Program-made: the position numbers and the translations under genes
Assembly (NCBI GenBank): GCA_019638455.1
Contig: JAHBTU010000006.1
Coordinates: 62,001-126,000 of the forward strand
Origin: Saprospiraceae bacterium
GTDB taxonomy: Bacteria > Bacteroidota > Bacteroidia > Chitinophagales > Saprospiraceae
Reading direction: 5' to 3'
DNA: 64,000 nucleotides
Shown here: positions 16,135-24,709 of the stretch, in pieces
Layout: each line of letters starts with the position of its first letter
Numbering within the stretch: the first letter of the stretch is position 1
Notes under the pieces: generated by a model
What the model was told of the DNA's origin: nothing
Seen by the model: only the letters and a program-made list of their open reading frames with translations
Database searches by the model: none

Positions 16135-19023
16135 CTAATGCGCTTCCAGCCAGTTCTCCCCCGTGCCCATTTCCACCAAAATCGGCACTTTCAGGTTCGG
16201 GAGCGCCGTCTGCATCTCGTGCTGGATAATTGGTTTCAGGCGTTCCAGTTCGTCGCGGCGAACATCGAACACCAACTCGTCGTGGACTTGCAGAATCATG
16301 TGAGACTTGAACTTGCCCTCGCGCATCGCCTTCCAAATGTTCACCATCGCCACCTTAATAAGGTCTGCCGCCGTGCCCTGAATGGGCGTGTTGATGGCGA
16401 TGCGTTCGCTCATGGAGCGCATCATGCCGTTGCCCGAATTGATGTCGCGCAGGTAGCGGCGGCGGCCCAGCAGCGTCTCGACATAGCCGTGTTTGCGGGC
16501 GAAATCCACGATGTCGGTCATGTAGTTTTTCAGCCCCTTGTATTGGCGGAAATAATTTTCAATCAACTCTTTGGCCTCCGTGCGCTTGATGCCGAGTTGG
16601 TTCGAGAGATTGCTCGCGCCCGCGCCGTAGATGATGCTGAAATTGACCGTTTTCGCGGCGCGGCGCTGTTCGGGTGTGACCTTGTCCAACGGCACGCTGA
16701 ACACCCCGGCGGCAGTGGCGAGGTGAATGTCCAAGCCTTTTTGAAAAGCGTCGAGCATGGCCTCGTCTTTTGAGATTTCGGCGATGAGCCGCAGTTCGAT
16801 TTGCGAATAGTCTGCCGACAGCAGGATGTGGTCTTTGTCGCGGGGGATGAACGCTTCGCGCACCTTGCGCCCTTCGGGGGTCTTGATGGGGATGTTTTGC
16901 AGGTTTGGGTTTTGGCTGCTGAGGCGCCCCGTCGCCGCTAGCGCCTGATTGAAAGAAGAGTGTACCCGCCCTGTGCGCGGGTTGATGAGCGCGGGCAAAG
17001 CGTCCACATAAGTGCTTTTGAGTTTCATCAAACCCCGGTGCGCGAGAATGTCGGTACAAATCGGGTAGGTGGCGGCCAGTTCCGTCAGCACGTCCTCGTC
17101 GGTGCTGTATTGGCCCGACTTCATTTTTTTGCCCGGGTAGGGGAGTTTCAGTCGGTCGAACAGAGCTTCGCCGACCTGTTTCGGGCTGGCGATGTTAAAA
17201 TTAAAACCCGCTTCGGCGAGTATTTTCTTTTCTAAATCAGCGATTTGCACCGCGAGCTCGTCGGAGTATTCTTTCAAAAAATCGGGAGCAATGCGCACGC
17301 CTGCAAATTCCAAATCGGCCAGCACTTTCACCAACGGCGTTTCCACTTCGCGGAACAGTTTGCTCAAGCTCTCGCCGCCCGCTTCCAATTTGGGTTTCAA
17401 ATACTCGTAGAGTTGGTAGGTGATGTCGGCATCTTCGGCGGCGTAGTCCTTTATTCTTTCAATCGGCACGTCGCGCATGGTGCCTTGCGCGCCGCTGGTT
17501 TTTTTGCCAATAAGTTCCTCGATTTTGACGGGCGCATAATTCAGATAAGTTTCCGCCATGTAGTTCATGTTGTGGCGGAGTTCGGGTTCAAGCAGGTAAT
17601 GGGCGAGCATCGTGTCCCAAAACGGGCCGCGCAGTTCGCAGTCGTAGTTTTTCAGGACGATGGCATCATATTTCAGGTTCTGCCCGATTTTCACAATATT
17701 TTCATTTTCAAAAATTTGCCTGAATTCTTCGACGATTTTTTGCGCCTCGTCGCGTTCGGCAGGAATGGGGACGTACCACGCTTCATGCGCTTTCACGGCA
17801 AATGAAAAACCCACCAAATCGGCTTGCGTTGGCTCGATGGCGGTGGTTTCGGAATCGTAGCAGATGGCGGGAAAGGCCTCTAACAGGGTGACAAGTTTTG
17901 TTCTGCTTTCGGGCGTGTCGGTCAAAAAATACTCGTGTGGCACATTGTTGATATTCTTGTCGGCGACGCGGTGCGCAGAGCCTCCGCTTTCGACAATTCC
18001 GCCAGTGGCGACGGGCTGGGCAGCAGGGTCGTCGCCGAAAAGACTGCCTTGTATGCTGCCGTCCGAGTTGGCAGTTTTGGCCGCCGACTTAGCGGCTGTT
18101 TTTGCCCCTTTTTCAGCGGCTAGGGTCTCTGACGCGGGCGGGCTTGCCCATGGGCTTCTCAAAATCGCGTCGGCCAACGTCCTGAATTCCAATTCCTTGA
18201 AAATTTGGATGAGTTCCTCGCGGTTGAAGGGTTCGATTTCATACGCCTTGTCGTCGAACTGAATCGGCGCGTTCGTGTCAATCGTGGCGAGCCATTTGGA
18301 GAGCCTCGCCTTTTCGCCGTGTGTCTTGACGATTTCCTGTTGTTTGCCTTTGAGTTTGTCAGCGTTGGCGAGCAGGTTCTCCACCGTATCGAACTCTTCG
18401 AGCAGTTTGGCGGCAGTTTTTTCGCCGATGCCGGGCAGTCCTGGGATGTTGTCCACCGAGTCGCCCATGAGACCGAGCATATCTATGACTTGGTCCACGC
18501 GCTTGATGTTCCATCGCTCGCAGACTTCTTTTCGCCCCCAGATTTCTGCCGCATCGCCGCCTTTGCCCGGCTTGTATAGAAAGATTTTGTCGTCCACCAA
18601 CTGCCCGAAATCCTTGTCGGGCGTGACCATATAGACTTCATAACCGTCTTTTTCCGCCTGTTTTGCCAAGGTGCCAATCACGTCGTCGGCCTCGTAGTTC
18701 GGCACAATGACAACGGGCAGGTTCATGGCGCGCACGATGCGCTCCACCCAAGGGATGCCGAATGAGATATCCTCCGGCTGCGCCTCGCGGTTGGCTTTGT
18801 AAGGCTCGTATTTTTCGTGGCGGAAAGTGCCGCCTTTCGGGTCGAACACGACGGCGACATGAGTGGGTTTTTCCGACTGCATCATGTCCCACAAGGTGCG
18901 CATAAAACCCTGAATAGCAGAGACATTCCAGCCTTTGGAGTTGATGAGCGGACGGGTGATGAACGCGAAATGCGCGCGGTAAATGAGGGCATGCCCGTCG
19001 AGGAGGAAGAGTTTTTTCGTCAT
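16135..19023 (-). CDS. polA: DNA polymerase I
   Basis: Replication and repair polymerase of 962 residues with all three domains. The N-terminal 5'-3' exonuclease covers residues 1 to ~290 (DGHALIYRAHFAF, MGDSVDNIPGLPGIGEKTA). The 3'-5' proofreading domain appears active because YDSETT, GQNLKYD and YAAEDADITYQ keep the acidic residues. The polymerase domain has DYSQIELRLIAEIS (motif A), RRAAKTVNFSIIYG (motif B) and QVHDELVFDV (motif C). A linker rich in Ala and Lys lies between the first two domains. It stands alone on the minus strand with a 105-bp dispersed repeat just upstream of its start. Confidence 0.97.
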   Translation of the reverse strand: MTKKLFLLDGHALIYRAHFAFITRPLINSKGWNVSAIQGFMRTLWDMMQSEKPTHVAVVFDPKGGTFRHEKYEPYKANREAQPEDISFGIPWVERIVRAMNLPVVIVPNYEADDVIGTLAKQAEKDGYEVYMVTPDKDFGQLVDDKIFLYKPGKGGDAAEIWGRKEVCERWNIKRVDQVIDMLGLMGDSVDNIPGLPGIGEKTAAKLLEEFDTVENLLANADKLKGKQQEIVKTHGEKARLSKWLATIDTNAPIQFDDKAYEIEPFNREELIQIFKELEFRTLADAILRSPWASPPASETLAAEKGAKTAAKSAAKTANSDGSIQGSLFGDDPAAQPVATGGIVESGGSAHRVADKNINNVPHEYFLTDTPESRTKLVTLLEAFPAICYDSETTAIEPTQADLVGFSFAVKAHEAWYVPIPAERDEAQKIVEEFRQIFENENIVKIGQNLKYDAIVLKNYDCELRGPFWDTMLAHYLLEPELRHNMNYMAETYLNYAPVKIEELIGKKTSGAQGTMRDVPIERIKDYAAEDADITYQLYEYLKPKLEAGGESLSKLFREVETPLVKVLADLEFAGVRIAPDFLKEYSDELAVQIADLEKKILAEAGFNFNIASPKQVGEALFDRLKLPYPGKKMKSGQYSTDEDVLTELAATYPICTDILAHRGLMKLKSTYVDALPALINPRTGRVHSSFNQALAATGRLSSQNPNLQNIPIKTPEGRKVREAFIPRDKDHILLSADYSQIELRLIAEISKDEAMLDAFQKGLDIHLATAAGVFSVPLDKVTPEQRRAAKTVNFSIIYGAGASNLSNQLGIKRTEAKELIENYFRQYKGLKNYMTDIVDFARKHGYVETLLGRRRYLRDINSGNGMMRSMSERIAINTPIQGTAADLIKVAMVNIWKAMREGKFKSHMILQVHDELVFDVRRDELERLKPIIQHEMQTALPNLKVPILVEMGTGENWLEAH

Positions 19024-19057
19024 AGCAAAGGGAGTAATTAGGGGTAATTGGAGTAAC

Positions 19058-19162
19058 TATACTTCACGCCGCCAAGTTTTGGGCATGGCTAAAAGCGCAA
19101 TCTGTTTAAAATCATGGACATCAATCATGGTCATCTGACAAATCCTAGCGAATCAAGGTATA
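19058..19162. repeat. 105-bp dispersed repeat, copy A
   Basis: One of four related copies (A 19058, B 32639, C 38932, D 45670). It begins TATACTTCACGCCGCCAAG, contains GGGCATGGCT and CAATCATGG, and ends TCAAGGTATA. The ends are inverted versions of each other, best preserved in copy B. It lies upstream of the polA start. Confidence 0.8.
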
Positions 19163-19240
19163 AAAGTCATTCCTGAAATGTGCAGCAAGGTAGGGCGAAA
19201 AAACTATTTTTTGTTTTAAAAAATCTTCTCCACCGTGTTG

Positions 19241-19329
19241 TCATTCCGAACGAAGTGAGGAATCTGCTCAAGCTTATGACGAAAGCCCCCCCTTCGCCCC
19301 AGTCAGATTCCTCACTTCGTTCGGAATGA
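19241..19329. repeat. Perfect 26-bp inverted repeat
   Basis: The arm at 19241-19266 (TCATTCCGAACGAAGTGAGG plus AATCTG) is exactly complementary to 19304-19329, with a 37-bp loop. This would fold into a long stable cruciform or RNA hairpin. It resembles extragenic palindromic elements and lies in the spacer between polA and fusA. Confidence 0.85.
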
Positions 19330-19510
19330 AAGCCTCAGGAAGAATGCCTCGCAAAATAATCCTGCATGATACTGTGTCGGAAACGCCAAGCAGCCCCCGA
19401 CATTATGACTTGTTGCATGGTTTTTATTTTGGAGCAAAAACAAGGTTTTAAAATCTCTTTTGCCGCTCACCGCAAGACGGAAAATGAATGCCCCACGCTG
19501 ACCATAAAGC

Positions 19511-19542
19511 AAAGACCCGGCAGCATCGCGCTGACCGGGTCT
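19511..19542 (-). terminator. Terminator of fusA / str operon
   Basis: AAGACCCGGCAGC and GCTGACCGGGTCTT pair with a single bulged A around a five-base loop. On the minus strand TTTGCTTT follows the stem, which fits an intrinsic terminator about 65 bp past the fusA stop codon. Confidence 0.6.
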
Positions 19543-19607
19543 TGTATTTCCAAAAAGGCTGTACGACAACCTTCTAACGTTCAAACGAGCGACCTTCTAA
19601 TCTCTTT

Positions 19608-21743
19608 TTATGCCTTCACCGTCCCTTTGGCCTTCTCGATGACGGCCTTAGCCACGTTTTCGGGCGCTGGGGCGTAGTGGCTGAATTCCATGGTCGAAGA
19701 GGCACGGCCAGAGGTCAGCGTACGGAGCGAAGTCACATAGCCAAACATCTCGGCCAAAGGAACCTCCGCTTGTATGGCGACCGCGCCGCCCATGCGGGTC
19801 TCTTGGCCTTTGGGCAAACCACGACGGCGGTTGAGGTCGCCGATGACCGGGCCAACGTACTCTTCCGGCGTGATGACTTCGAGTTTCATGATAGGCTCCA
19901 TGATTTGCGGCTTGGTAGCCGGAGCGGCGGCACGGAACCCTTCTTTGGCGCACAACTCGAACGCAATCGGCTTGGAGTCAACCGCGTGCATGGAGCCATC
20001 GGTCACTTTCACCTTCATTGAGTCAATGTTGTAGCCTGCCAGAATGCCGTTGTTCATCATCTGAGTGAAACCATCGGTAATCGGCTTGATATAGTTTTTA
20101 TCAATTGCGCCACCCACGATAGCCCATTCAAACTGCAATTTCTTCTTGCCGCTCTTGAAGTCGTCGCTTTGCAGAAACTCCTCATCGGCAGGGCCAAGCG
20201 TGAATTCCATGTCGGCGAAAAGACCGGCACCCCCCGTTTGCTTTTTCAGGCGCTCGCGGTGTGTGGTTGTTTTGGTGAGCGCCTCCTTGTAGTTTACTTG
20301 TGGAGCACCTTGATTGCATTCCACTTTGAACTCGCGGCGGAGGCGGTCAACGATGATTTCGAGGTGCAGCTCGCCCATGCCGGAAATGACCGTTTGGTTG
20401 GTTTCCTCATCGTAGCGAACGCGGAAGGTTGGGTCTTCCTCGGCAAGTTTGTTGAGCGCCATGCCCAATTTGTCGAGGTCTTTTTGCGTCTTGGGTTCCA
20501 CAGCCAGACCAATCACTGGCTCAGGGAATACCATGCTTTCCAGCACAATCGGGTGCGCCACGTCGCAGAGGGTGTCGCCCGTGCGGATGTCCTTGAAGCC
20601 TACCGCTGCCGCGATGTCGCCCGCTTCCACGGTGTCAATCGGGTTTTGCTTGTTGGCGTGCATCTGGTAGAGTCGGCTGATGCGCTCTTTTTCGCCCGAA
20701 CGAGTGTTCAGCACATAAGAGCCTGCATCCAGCTTGCCCGAATAAACCCGAATGAAGCACAAACGCCCCACAAACGGGTCGGTGGCAATTTTGAAAGCCA
20801 ACGCCGTGAAGGGGTCGCTCACCGTAGGCTTGCGCTCCACTTCTTTGTCAGTTTTCGGGTCGGTGCCTTTCACCGCTTCGATATCAATCGGAGAAGGAAG
20901 GTAGTAGCAAACGGCATCCAGACAGGCTTGCACACCTTTGTTCTTGAATGCCGAGCCACACATGACGGGGGTCATTTTCAAATCGCACACAGCCGCTCGC
21001 ACGGCAGCACGCATTTCCTCCACCGTGATGCTGTCGGGGTCGTCGAAGAATTTCTCCATGAGCGTATCGTCGTAGGAGGCAATCTCTTCGATGAGCGCCT
21101 GACGCTGTTCGTGCACCGTGTCTTTCAAATCGTCGGGAATCGGGACGACGTTGTAGGTCATGCCTTGGTCGGCATCGTTCCAGATTATCGCTTGATTCGT
21201 CACCAAATCAACCACGCCTTTGAAATTGTGTTCCGAGCCGATGGGCACTTGCAGCGGAATGGCATTGGCACCGAGCTTGGCCTTCATATCTTTCACCACC
21301 ATCATGAAGTCGGAGCCAGCGCGGTCCATTTTATTGACAAAACCGATGCGTGGCACTTTATAGTTGTCGGCCAGCCGCCAGTTGGTTTCCGATTGAGGCT
21401 CCACGCCGTCCACGGCAGAGAAAAGGAACACCAGCCCGTCGAGTACCCGCAGCGAGCGGTTCACTTCCACCGTGAAATCCACGTGACCGGGGGTGTCGAT
21501 GATGTTCATGTCATATTTCTGCTCTTCTACCGTCCAAGCGCATTTGGTGGCGGCGGAAGTAATGGTGATGCCTCGTTCCTGCTCCTGCTCCATCCAGTCC
21601 ATGGTAGCAGCGCCTTCGTGCACTTCACCGATTTTGTGCGTGACACCGGTATAAAAAAGAGTACGCTCCGTAAATGTCGTTTTGCCAGCGTCAATGTGCG
21701 CGGCGATACCGATATTGCGGGTGAACCGGAGGTCCTTTGCCAT
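19608..21743 (-). CDS. fusA: Translation elongation factor G
   Basis: A GTPase that drives ribosomal translocation. The 711-residue protein shows the G1 loop AHIDAGKTT, the switch region RGITITSAATKCAW, DTPGHVDF and NKMDRAGSDF, followed by domains II-V ending in the ribosome-contacting RGLPKGQETRMGG and TSLRTLTSGRASS. It is the third gene of the str operon, but a 365-bp spacer containing a 138-bp inverted-repeat element separates it from rpsG. No tuf gene follows; tuf is at 61.4 kb. Confidence 0.98.
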   Translation of the reverse strand: MAKDLRFTRNIGIAAHIDAGKTTFTERTLFYTGVTHKIGEVHEGAATMDWMEQEQERGITITSAATKCAWTVEEQKYDMNIIDTPGHVDFTVEVNRSLRVLDGLVFLFSAVDGVEPQSETNWRLADNYKVPRIGFVNKMDRAGSDFMMVVKDMKAKLGANAIPLQVPIGSEHNFKGVVDLVTNQAIIWNDADQGMTYNVVPIPDDLKDTVHEQRQALIEEIASYDDTLMEKFFDDPDSITVEEMRAAVRAAVCDLKMTPVMCGSAFKNKGVQACLDAVCYYLPSPIDIEAVKGTDPKTDKEVERKPTVSDPFTALAFKIATDPFVGRLCFIRVYSGKLDAGSYVLNTRSGEKERISRLYQMHANKQNPIDTVEAGDIAAAVGFKDIRTGDTLCDVAHPIVLESMVFPEPVIGLAVEPKTQKDLDKLGMALNKLAEEDPTFRVRYDEETNQTVISGMGELHLEIIVDRLRREFKVECNQGAPQVNYKEALTKTTTHRERLKKQTGGAGLFADMEFTLGPADEEFLQSDDFKSGKKKLQFEWAIVGGAIDKNYIKPITDGFTQMMNNGILAGYNIDSMKVKVTDGSMHAVDSKPIAFELCAKEGFRAAAPATKPQIMEPIMKLEVITPEEYVGPVIGDLNRRRGLPKGQETRMGGAVAIQAEVPLAEMFGYVTSLRTLTSGRASSTMEFSHYAPAPENVAKAVIEKAKGTVKA

Positions 21744-21941
21744 GATTTGAGTGTAATTGAGAGTGAATGAATGAATTTTAGTGCTATGAGACGCAGTTTC
21801 AAAACAAAGTATCGCAGTTGGCGAAAAAAATGTCCGTCTGCTAATGGTTTATTTGGGAAAATAGGGTTTGGCTTTTTTATTATTTTGAAAGACAAACAAC
21901 GGGTGGCGCAAAGACAGTCTCTTTAAAAGCCAATACCGCCG

Positions 21942-22079
21942 GAAAAGAGCGTCTCATAAATCATTCGGGAGCCGTGAAAGTCATTTTTTTTAATTTGGCA
22001 CACCTTGTCTCATGTGGCTTTCAAATTACAGCAAAATGACTCTTGACGACCTTCAACGACTTATGAGACACCCTCTTTC
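21942..22079. repeat. 138-bp inverted-repeat (MITE-like) element between rpsG and fusA
   Basis: The two ends are imperfect inverted copies over ~40 bp. The left end reads GAAAAGAGCGTCTCATAAAT and the right end, on the minus strand, GAAAGAGGGTGTCTCATAAG. The centre has no coding frame. The TGTCTC-containing ends recall inverted ends of several transposase families, so it may be a non-autonomous transposon relic inserted in the str operon. Confidence 0.65.
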
Positions 22080-22108
22080 GACGGTAGGAATTTGACCACG
22101 AGGGGTCA

Positions 22109-22576
22109 TTAAGCTCTGAAATGTGCAAAAGCGCGGTTCGCTTCCGCCATTTTGTGTGTGTCTTCGCGCTTCTTGACGGCGCTGCCCTCACCTTTTGCGG
22201 CGGCCATGATTTCGGCAGCCAATTTTTCGGCCATGCCTTTGCCGCTGCGGGCGCGGGCATATCGAATCATCCATTTCATGCCAATGGACACCTTGCGGTT
22301 GGCCGGGAGTTCCGTCGGAATCTGGAAAGTGGCGCCCCCGATACGACGGCTGCGCACCTCTACTTGGGGCATCACGTTGTTCAGGGCTTTCTTCCAGACT
22401 TGCAGCTCGTCCTCGTTGGTGCGGCTTTTCACGATGTCGAGTGCATCGTAGAAAATGCCAAAAGCAACGCTCTTCTTGCCCTCCCACATCAGGTTGTTGA
22501 CGAAACGCGTCACAAGCGTGTCGTTGTAACGCGGGTCTGGAGACAATACTCGAGGTTTCGGTTTGTGCTTGCGCAT
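22109..22576 (-). CDS. rpsG: 30S ribosomal protein S7
   Basis: Primary 16S rRNA-binding protein of the small-subunit head, 155 residues. Recognised by PDPRYNDTLVTRFVNNLMWEGKK near the N-terminus, VRSRRIGGATFQIP in the middle and WMIRYARARSG towards the end. It follows rpsL across a 110-bp spacer that contains an imperfect palindrome. Confidence 0.98.
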   Translation of the reverse strand: MRKHKPKPRVLSPDPRYNDTLVTRFVNNLMWEGKKSVAFGIFYDALDIVKSRTNEDELQVWKKALNNVMPQVEVRSRRIGGATFQIPTELPANRKVSIGMKWMIRYARARSGKGMAEKLAAEIMAAAKGEGSAVKKREDTHKMAEANRAFAHFRA

Positions 22577-22587
22577 TTTTTAATTTA

Positions 22588-22683
22588 TTGTTGATTTGTG
22601 GATGTGCTGATTTGGCGATTTGAAGCTTTGCGGAGCATTGACTTTTCAATCAACGCATCAACAAATCACCCAATCAACAACAA
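22588..22683. repeat. Spacer palindrome between rpsL and rpsG
   Basis: The left arm, rich in GATTTG words, at 22588-22625 is complementary with mismatches to 22642-22683. It is one of a series of similar palindromes in the ribosomal spacers of this window. Confidence 0.55.
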
Positions 22684-22686
22684 GAT

Positions 22687-23061
22687 TTATTTCTTCGGAC
22701 GCTTGGTGCCGTAGCGGCTGCGGCTTTTTTTGCGGTTGTTCACACCGGCAGTATCGAGCGCGCCGCGAACGATGGTGTAGCGCACGCCGGGCAGGTCTTT
22801 CACACGACCACCGCGCACGAGTACGATGGAGTGCTCTTGCAGGTTGTGACCTTCTCCGGGAATGTAACAGATGACCTCGATGCCGTTGACAAGACGCACT
22901 TTAGCCACTTTGCGCAAAGCCGAGTTGGGCTTTTTGGGCGTAGTGGTGTAAACGCGGGTGCAAACACCGCGCTTTTGCGGGCTTGCGGCCAACGCACGGC
23001 TCTTGCTCTTGTATTCGACTTTCTCGCGGCTCTTGCGCACCAGCTGATTAATGGTAGGCAT
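22687..23061 (-). CDS. rpsL: 30S ribosomal protein S12
   Basis: Decoding-centre protein of 124 residues. TTTPKKPNSALRKVAKV and GRVKDLPGVRY carry the usual Lys residues at the positions where streptomycin-resistance changes occur, so a wild-type form is predicted. It is the first gene of the str operon, with a strong promoter about 85 bp upstream. Confidence 0.98.
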   Translation of the reverse strand: MPTINQLVRKSREKVEYKSKSRALAASPQKRGVCTRVYTTTPKKPNSALRKVAKVRLVNGIEVICYIPGEGHNLQEHSIVLVRGGRVKDLPGVRYTIVRGALDTAGVNNRKKSRSRYGTKRPKK

Positions 23062-23146
23062 ACCTTAATTTGCTAAAATTTGATGTAACTCGTTCAAAAT
23101 CAATGAAAAAAACGCTCAAAAAAGAGGGCTTTTCCAAAAGCGAACG

Positions 23147-23179
23147 CAAAGGTACTTCAAGAGGTGAGAATTTTCCAAA
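23147..23179 (-). promoter_or_regulatory. Promoter of the str operon
   Basis: On the minus strand TTTG (23176-23179) is followed after 21 bp by TACCTTTG (23147-23154), a full match to the Bacteroidota -33/-7 consensus. Transcription would start near 23140, giving a ~80-nt leader before rpsL. Confidence 0.8.
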
Positions 23180-23263
23180 CAGGATTTAAGATTTTCCGAA
23201 AGAAAATTCGGGGCGCGTGGAATGCCGTTTTGCCAACCATTTCCATGCAAGCCCCTCCCATAT

Positions 23264-24709
23264 TCATGCCTCAAGCATCACTTCGAACCGCGCCACTATT
23301 CTCGGCAGGCACTCTTGTAGGCTGAACACGGAGGTTTCGGGAAATTCAAAAGCAATCAAATCGCTGATTCTTTTGCGCCACGCGGCGGCGGTGATGATAG
23401 GGCGAATTTTCCCCGCCGGCGTGTGATAGTTTTGCGCAATCTGGGCGCAGACCCGCTCGCGCAATGTTGCCTGCTCCTCGTCATCGAGTTCGTCGAATCG
23501 AAGCACCCTTTGGAGCAAGCCGTTTTCGAGGTAAAAACAACTTAGGGTTTGGTGCTCCTCGAAATGCGCATAAGCCCGATTGATGATGGCATTTTTCAAG
23601 TTGACACGCACCAGTTCCGCCCATTCGCTCAGGCTTAGATGTTCCAATCGCTTGTCTGTGTCTATCAGGTGCACCGTCTCGGACAAGGGTGGCGCCTCGG
23701 ACGCGGACAAGTCTTGGCGGTAGGCATCCTGTCCGCCACTGACGAGCACTTCAAGGATACGCACCAAGGGTCTTATGGAAATGCTTTCGACGGCCAGATG
23801 GCGCAAAATAGTGGTGATGAAATCCGTGCTGAATCGGGTGCGGGCTAGCGCCAAGAGGTTGGGGTTGGCTGCCTCCAGCGAATCGAGCAGAAAGTTGACG
23901 CTGCCCCGGTTGAGAAACAACGCCCCATGGCGGGTGAGGAAATTGACAAATTGGAGATTTTCAGTCGCCATGTCGCCAATTGGCCGGGTGGGAAATAGCA
24001 GGTCGTTGATTTGGAAAGCCATTTCATTGGGGGCGAAGTCGGTGCGTTTCTCGCCCCTTATTTTTGGGAATGGAATGCCCTTTATTTTAAAGGCGGCATC
24101 CACAAAATAATCGGCGCTTTCCACGAGGCGGTTGAAATCGTGCGGATTGTCGTCGGGGTCAATTTGGCTGGGGTGGGCGTGCATGGCAAACCTCACGGCT
24201 TCGAGGTCGCCTATGCACGCCTCTGCCCATGCTTCGGGCGTGTTGGTTTCTGAAGGCGAAAATCGCTCAAGATGTTGAAGACCAAACCCTTGGTTGAGCA
24301 GTACTTGCACGATGCGCTCTTGGCCGTTGGCATCGAAACGACGGAAAGATGGATGGGCTTTTTCCGCCACTGCCTCGACCAAATCGGGGGTGATGAGCAG
24401 CCTTCGATTGCTCAGTAGGTCGTCGCACAGGGCGACGACTTGTGCCGTCAGGGAGTCGTGAAGGCTGTGAGCGGTGGTGTAGCGCAATCGAGCTATCTTG
24501 CCATTGATGGCGACTTCTATTTTTTTGAACGCAGGGGGCTGTTTCTCTCTCACAACGACCACTACTCCCGGCACACCCAAGTGCTGAAACAGCGCGGTGG
24601 CATATTGCGACAACTGGCTCCACGCGAGGGGCTGCCCCTCTTCTGCGAGCGGATGTCCCTCTGGCACGCGGATGTTAATCTCGACTCCAATGTTTGAGGT
24701 ATGGCTCAT
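23264..24709 (-). CDS. FlhA/FHIPEP cytoplasmic-domain-like protein, stand-alone
   Basis: The 481-residue protein has no signal peptide or membrane segment. It resembles the soluble C-terminal domain of the FlhA/HrcV type III export gate. Supporting stretches are FQHLGVPGVVVVVREKQ near residue 42, ITTILRHLAVESISIRPLVRILEVL (like FlhA LLRERVSIRDLxTILE) and the C-terminal IRPIITAAAWRKRISDLIAF...FSLQE (like the FlhA end LLTSPDIRRYVRKL...VLSYQE). No other flagellar or secretion genes are seen. It overlaps the upstream gene by 4 bp (stop/start ATGA), so translation is coupled. The role is unknown; a non-secretory scaffold function is inference. Confidence 0.65.
   Translation of the reverse strand: MSHTSNIGVEINIRVPEGHPLAEEGQPLAWSQLSQYATALFQHLGVPGVVVVVREKQPPAFKKIEVAINGKIARLRYTTAHSLHDSLTAQVVALCDDLLSNRRLLITPDLVEAVAEKAHPSFRRFDANGQERIVQVLLNQGFGLQHLERFSPSETNTPEAWAEACIGDLEAVRFAMHAHPSQIDPDDNPHDFNRLVESADYFVDAAFKIKGIPFPKIRGEKRTDFAPNEMAFQINDLLFPTRPIGDMATENLQFVNFLTRHGALFLNRGSVNFLLDSLEAANPNLLALARTRFSTDFITTILRHLAVESISIRPLVRILEVLVSGGQDAYRQDLSASEAPPLSETVHLIDTDKRLEHLSLSEWAELVRVNLKNAIINRAYAHFEEHQTLSCFYLENGLLQRVLRFDELDDEEQATLRERVCAQIAQNYHTPAGKIRPIITAAAWRKRISDLIAFEFPETSVFSLQECLPRIVARFEVMLEA

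Noticed and set aside
20169..21770. 533-codon open frame opposite fusA
   Set aside because: It is antisense to elongation factor G, with low-complexity His/Val-rich translation and no family resemblance.
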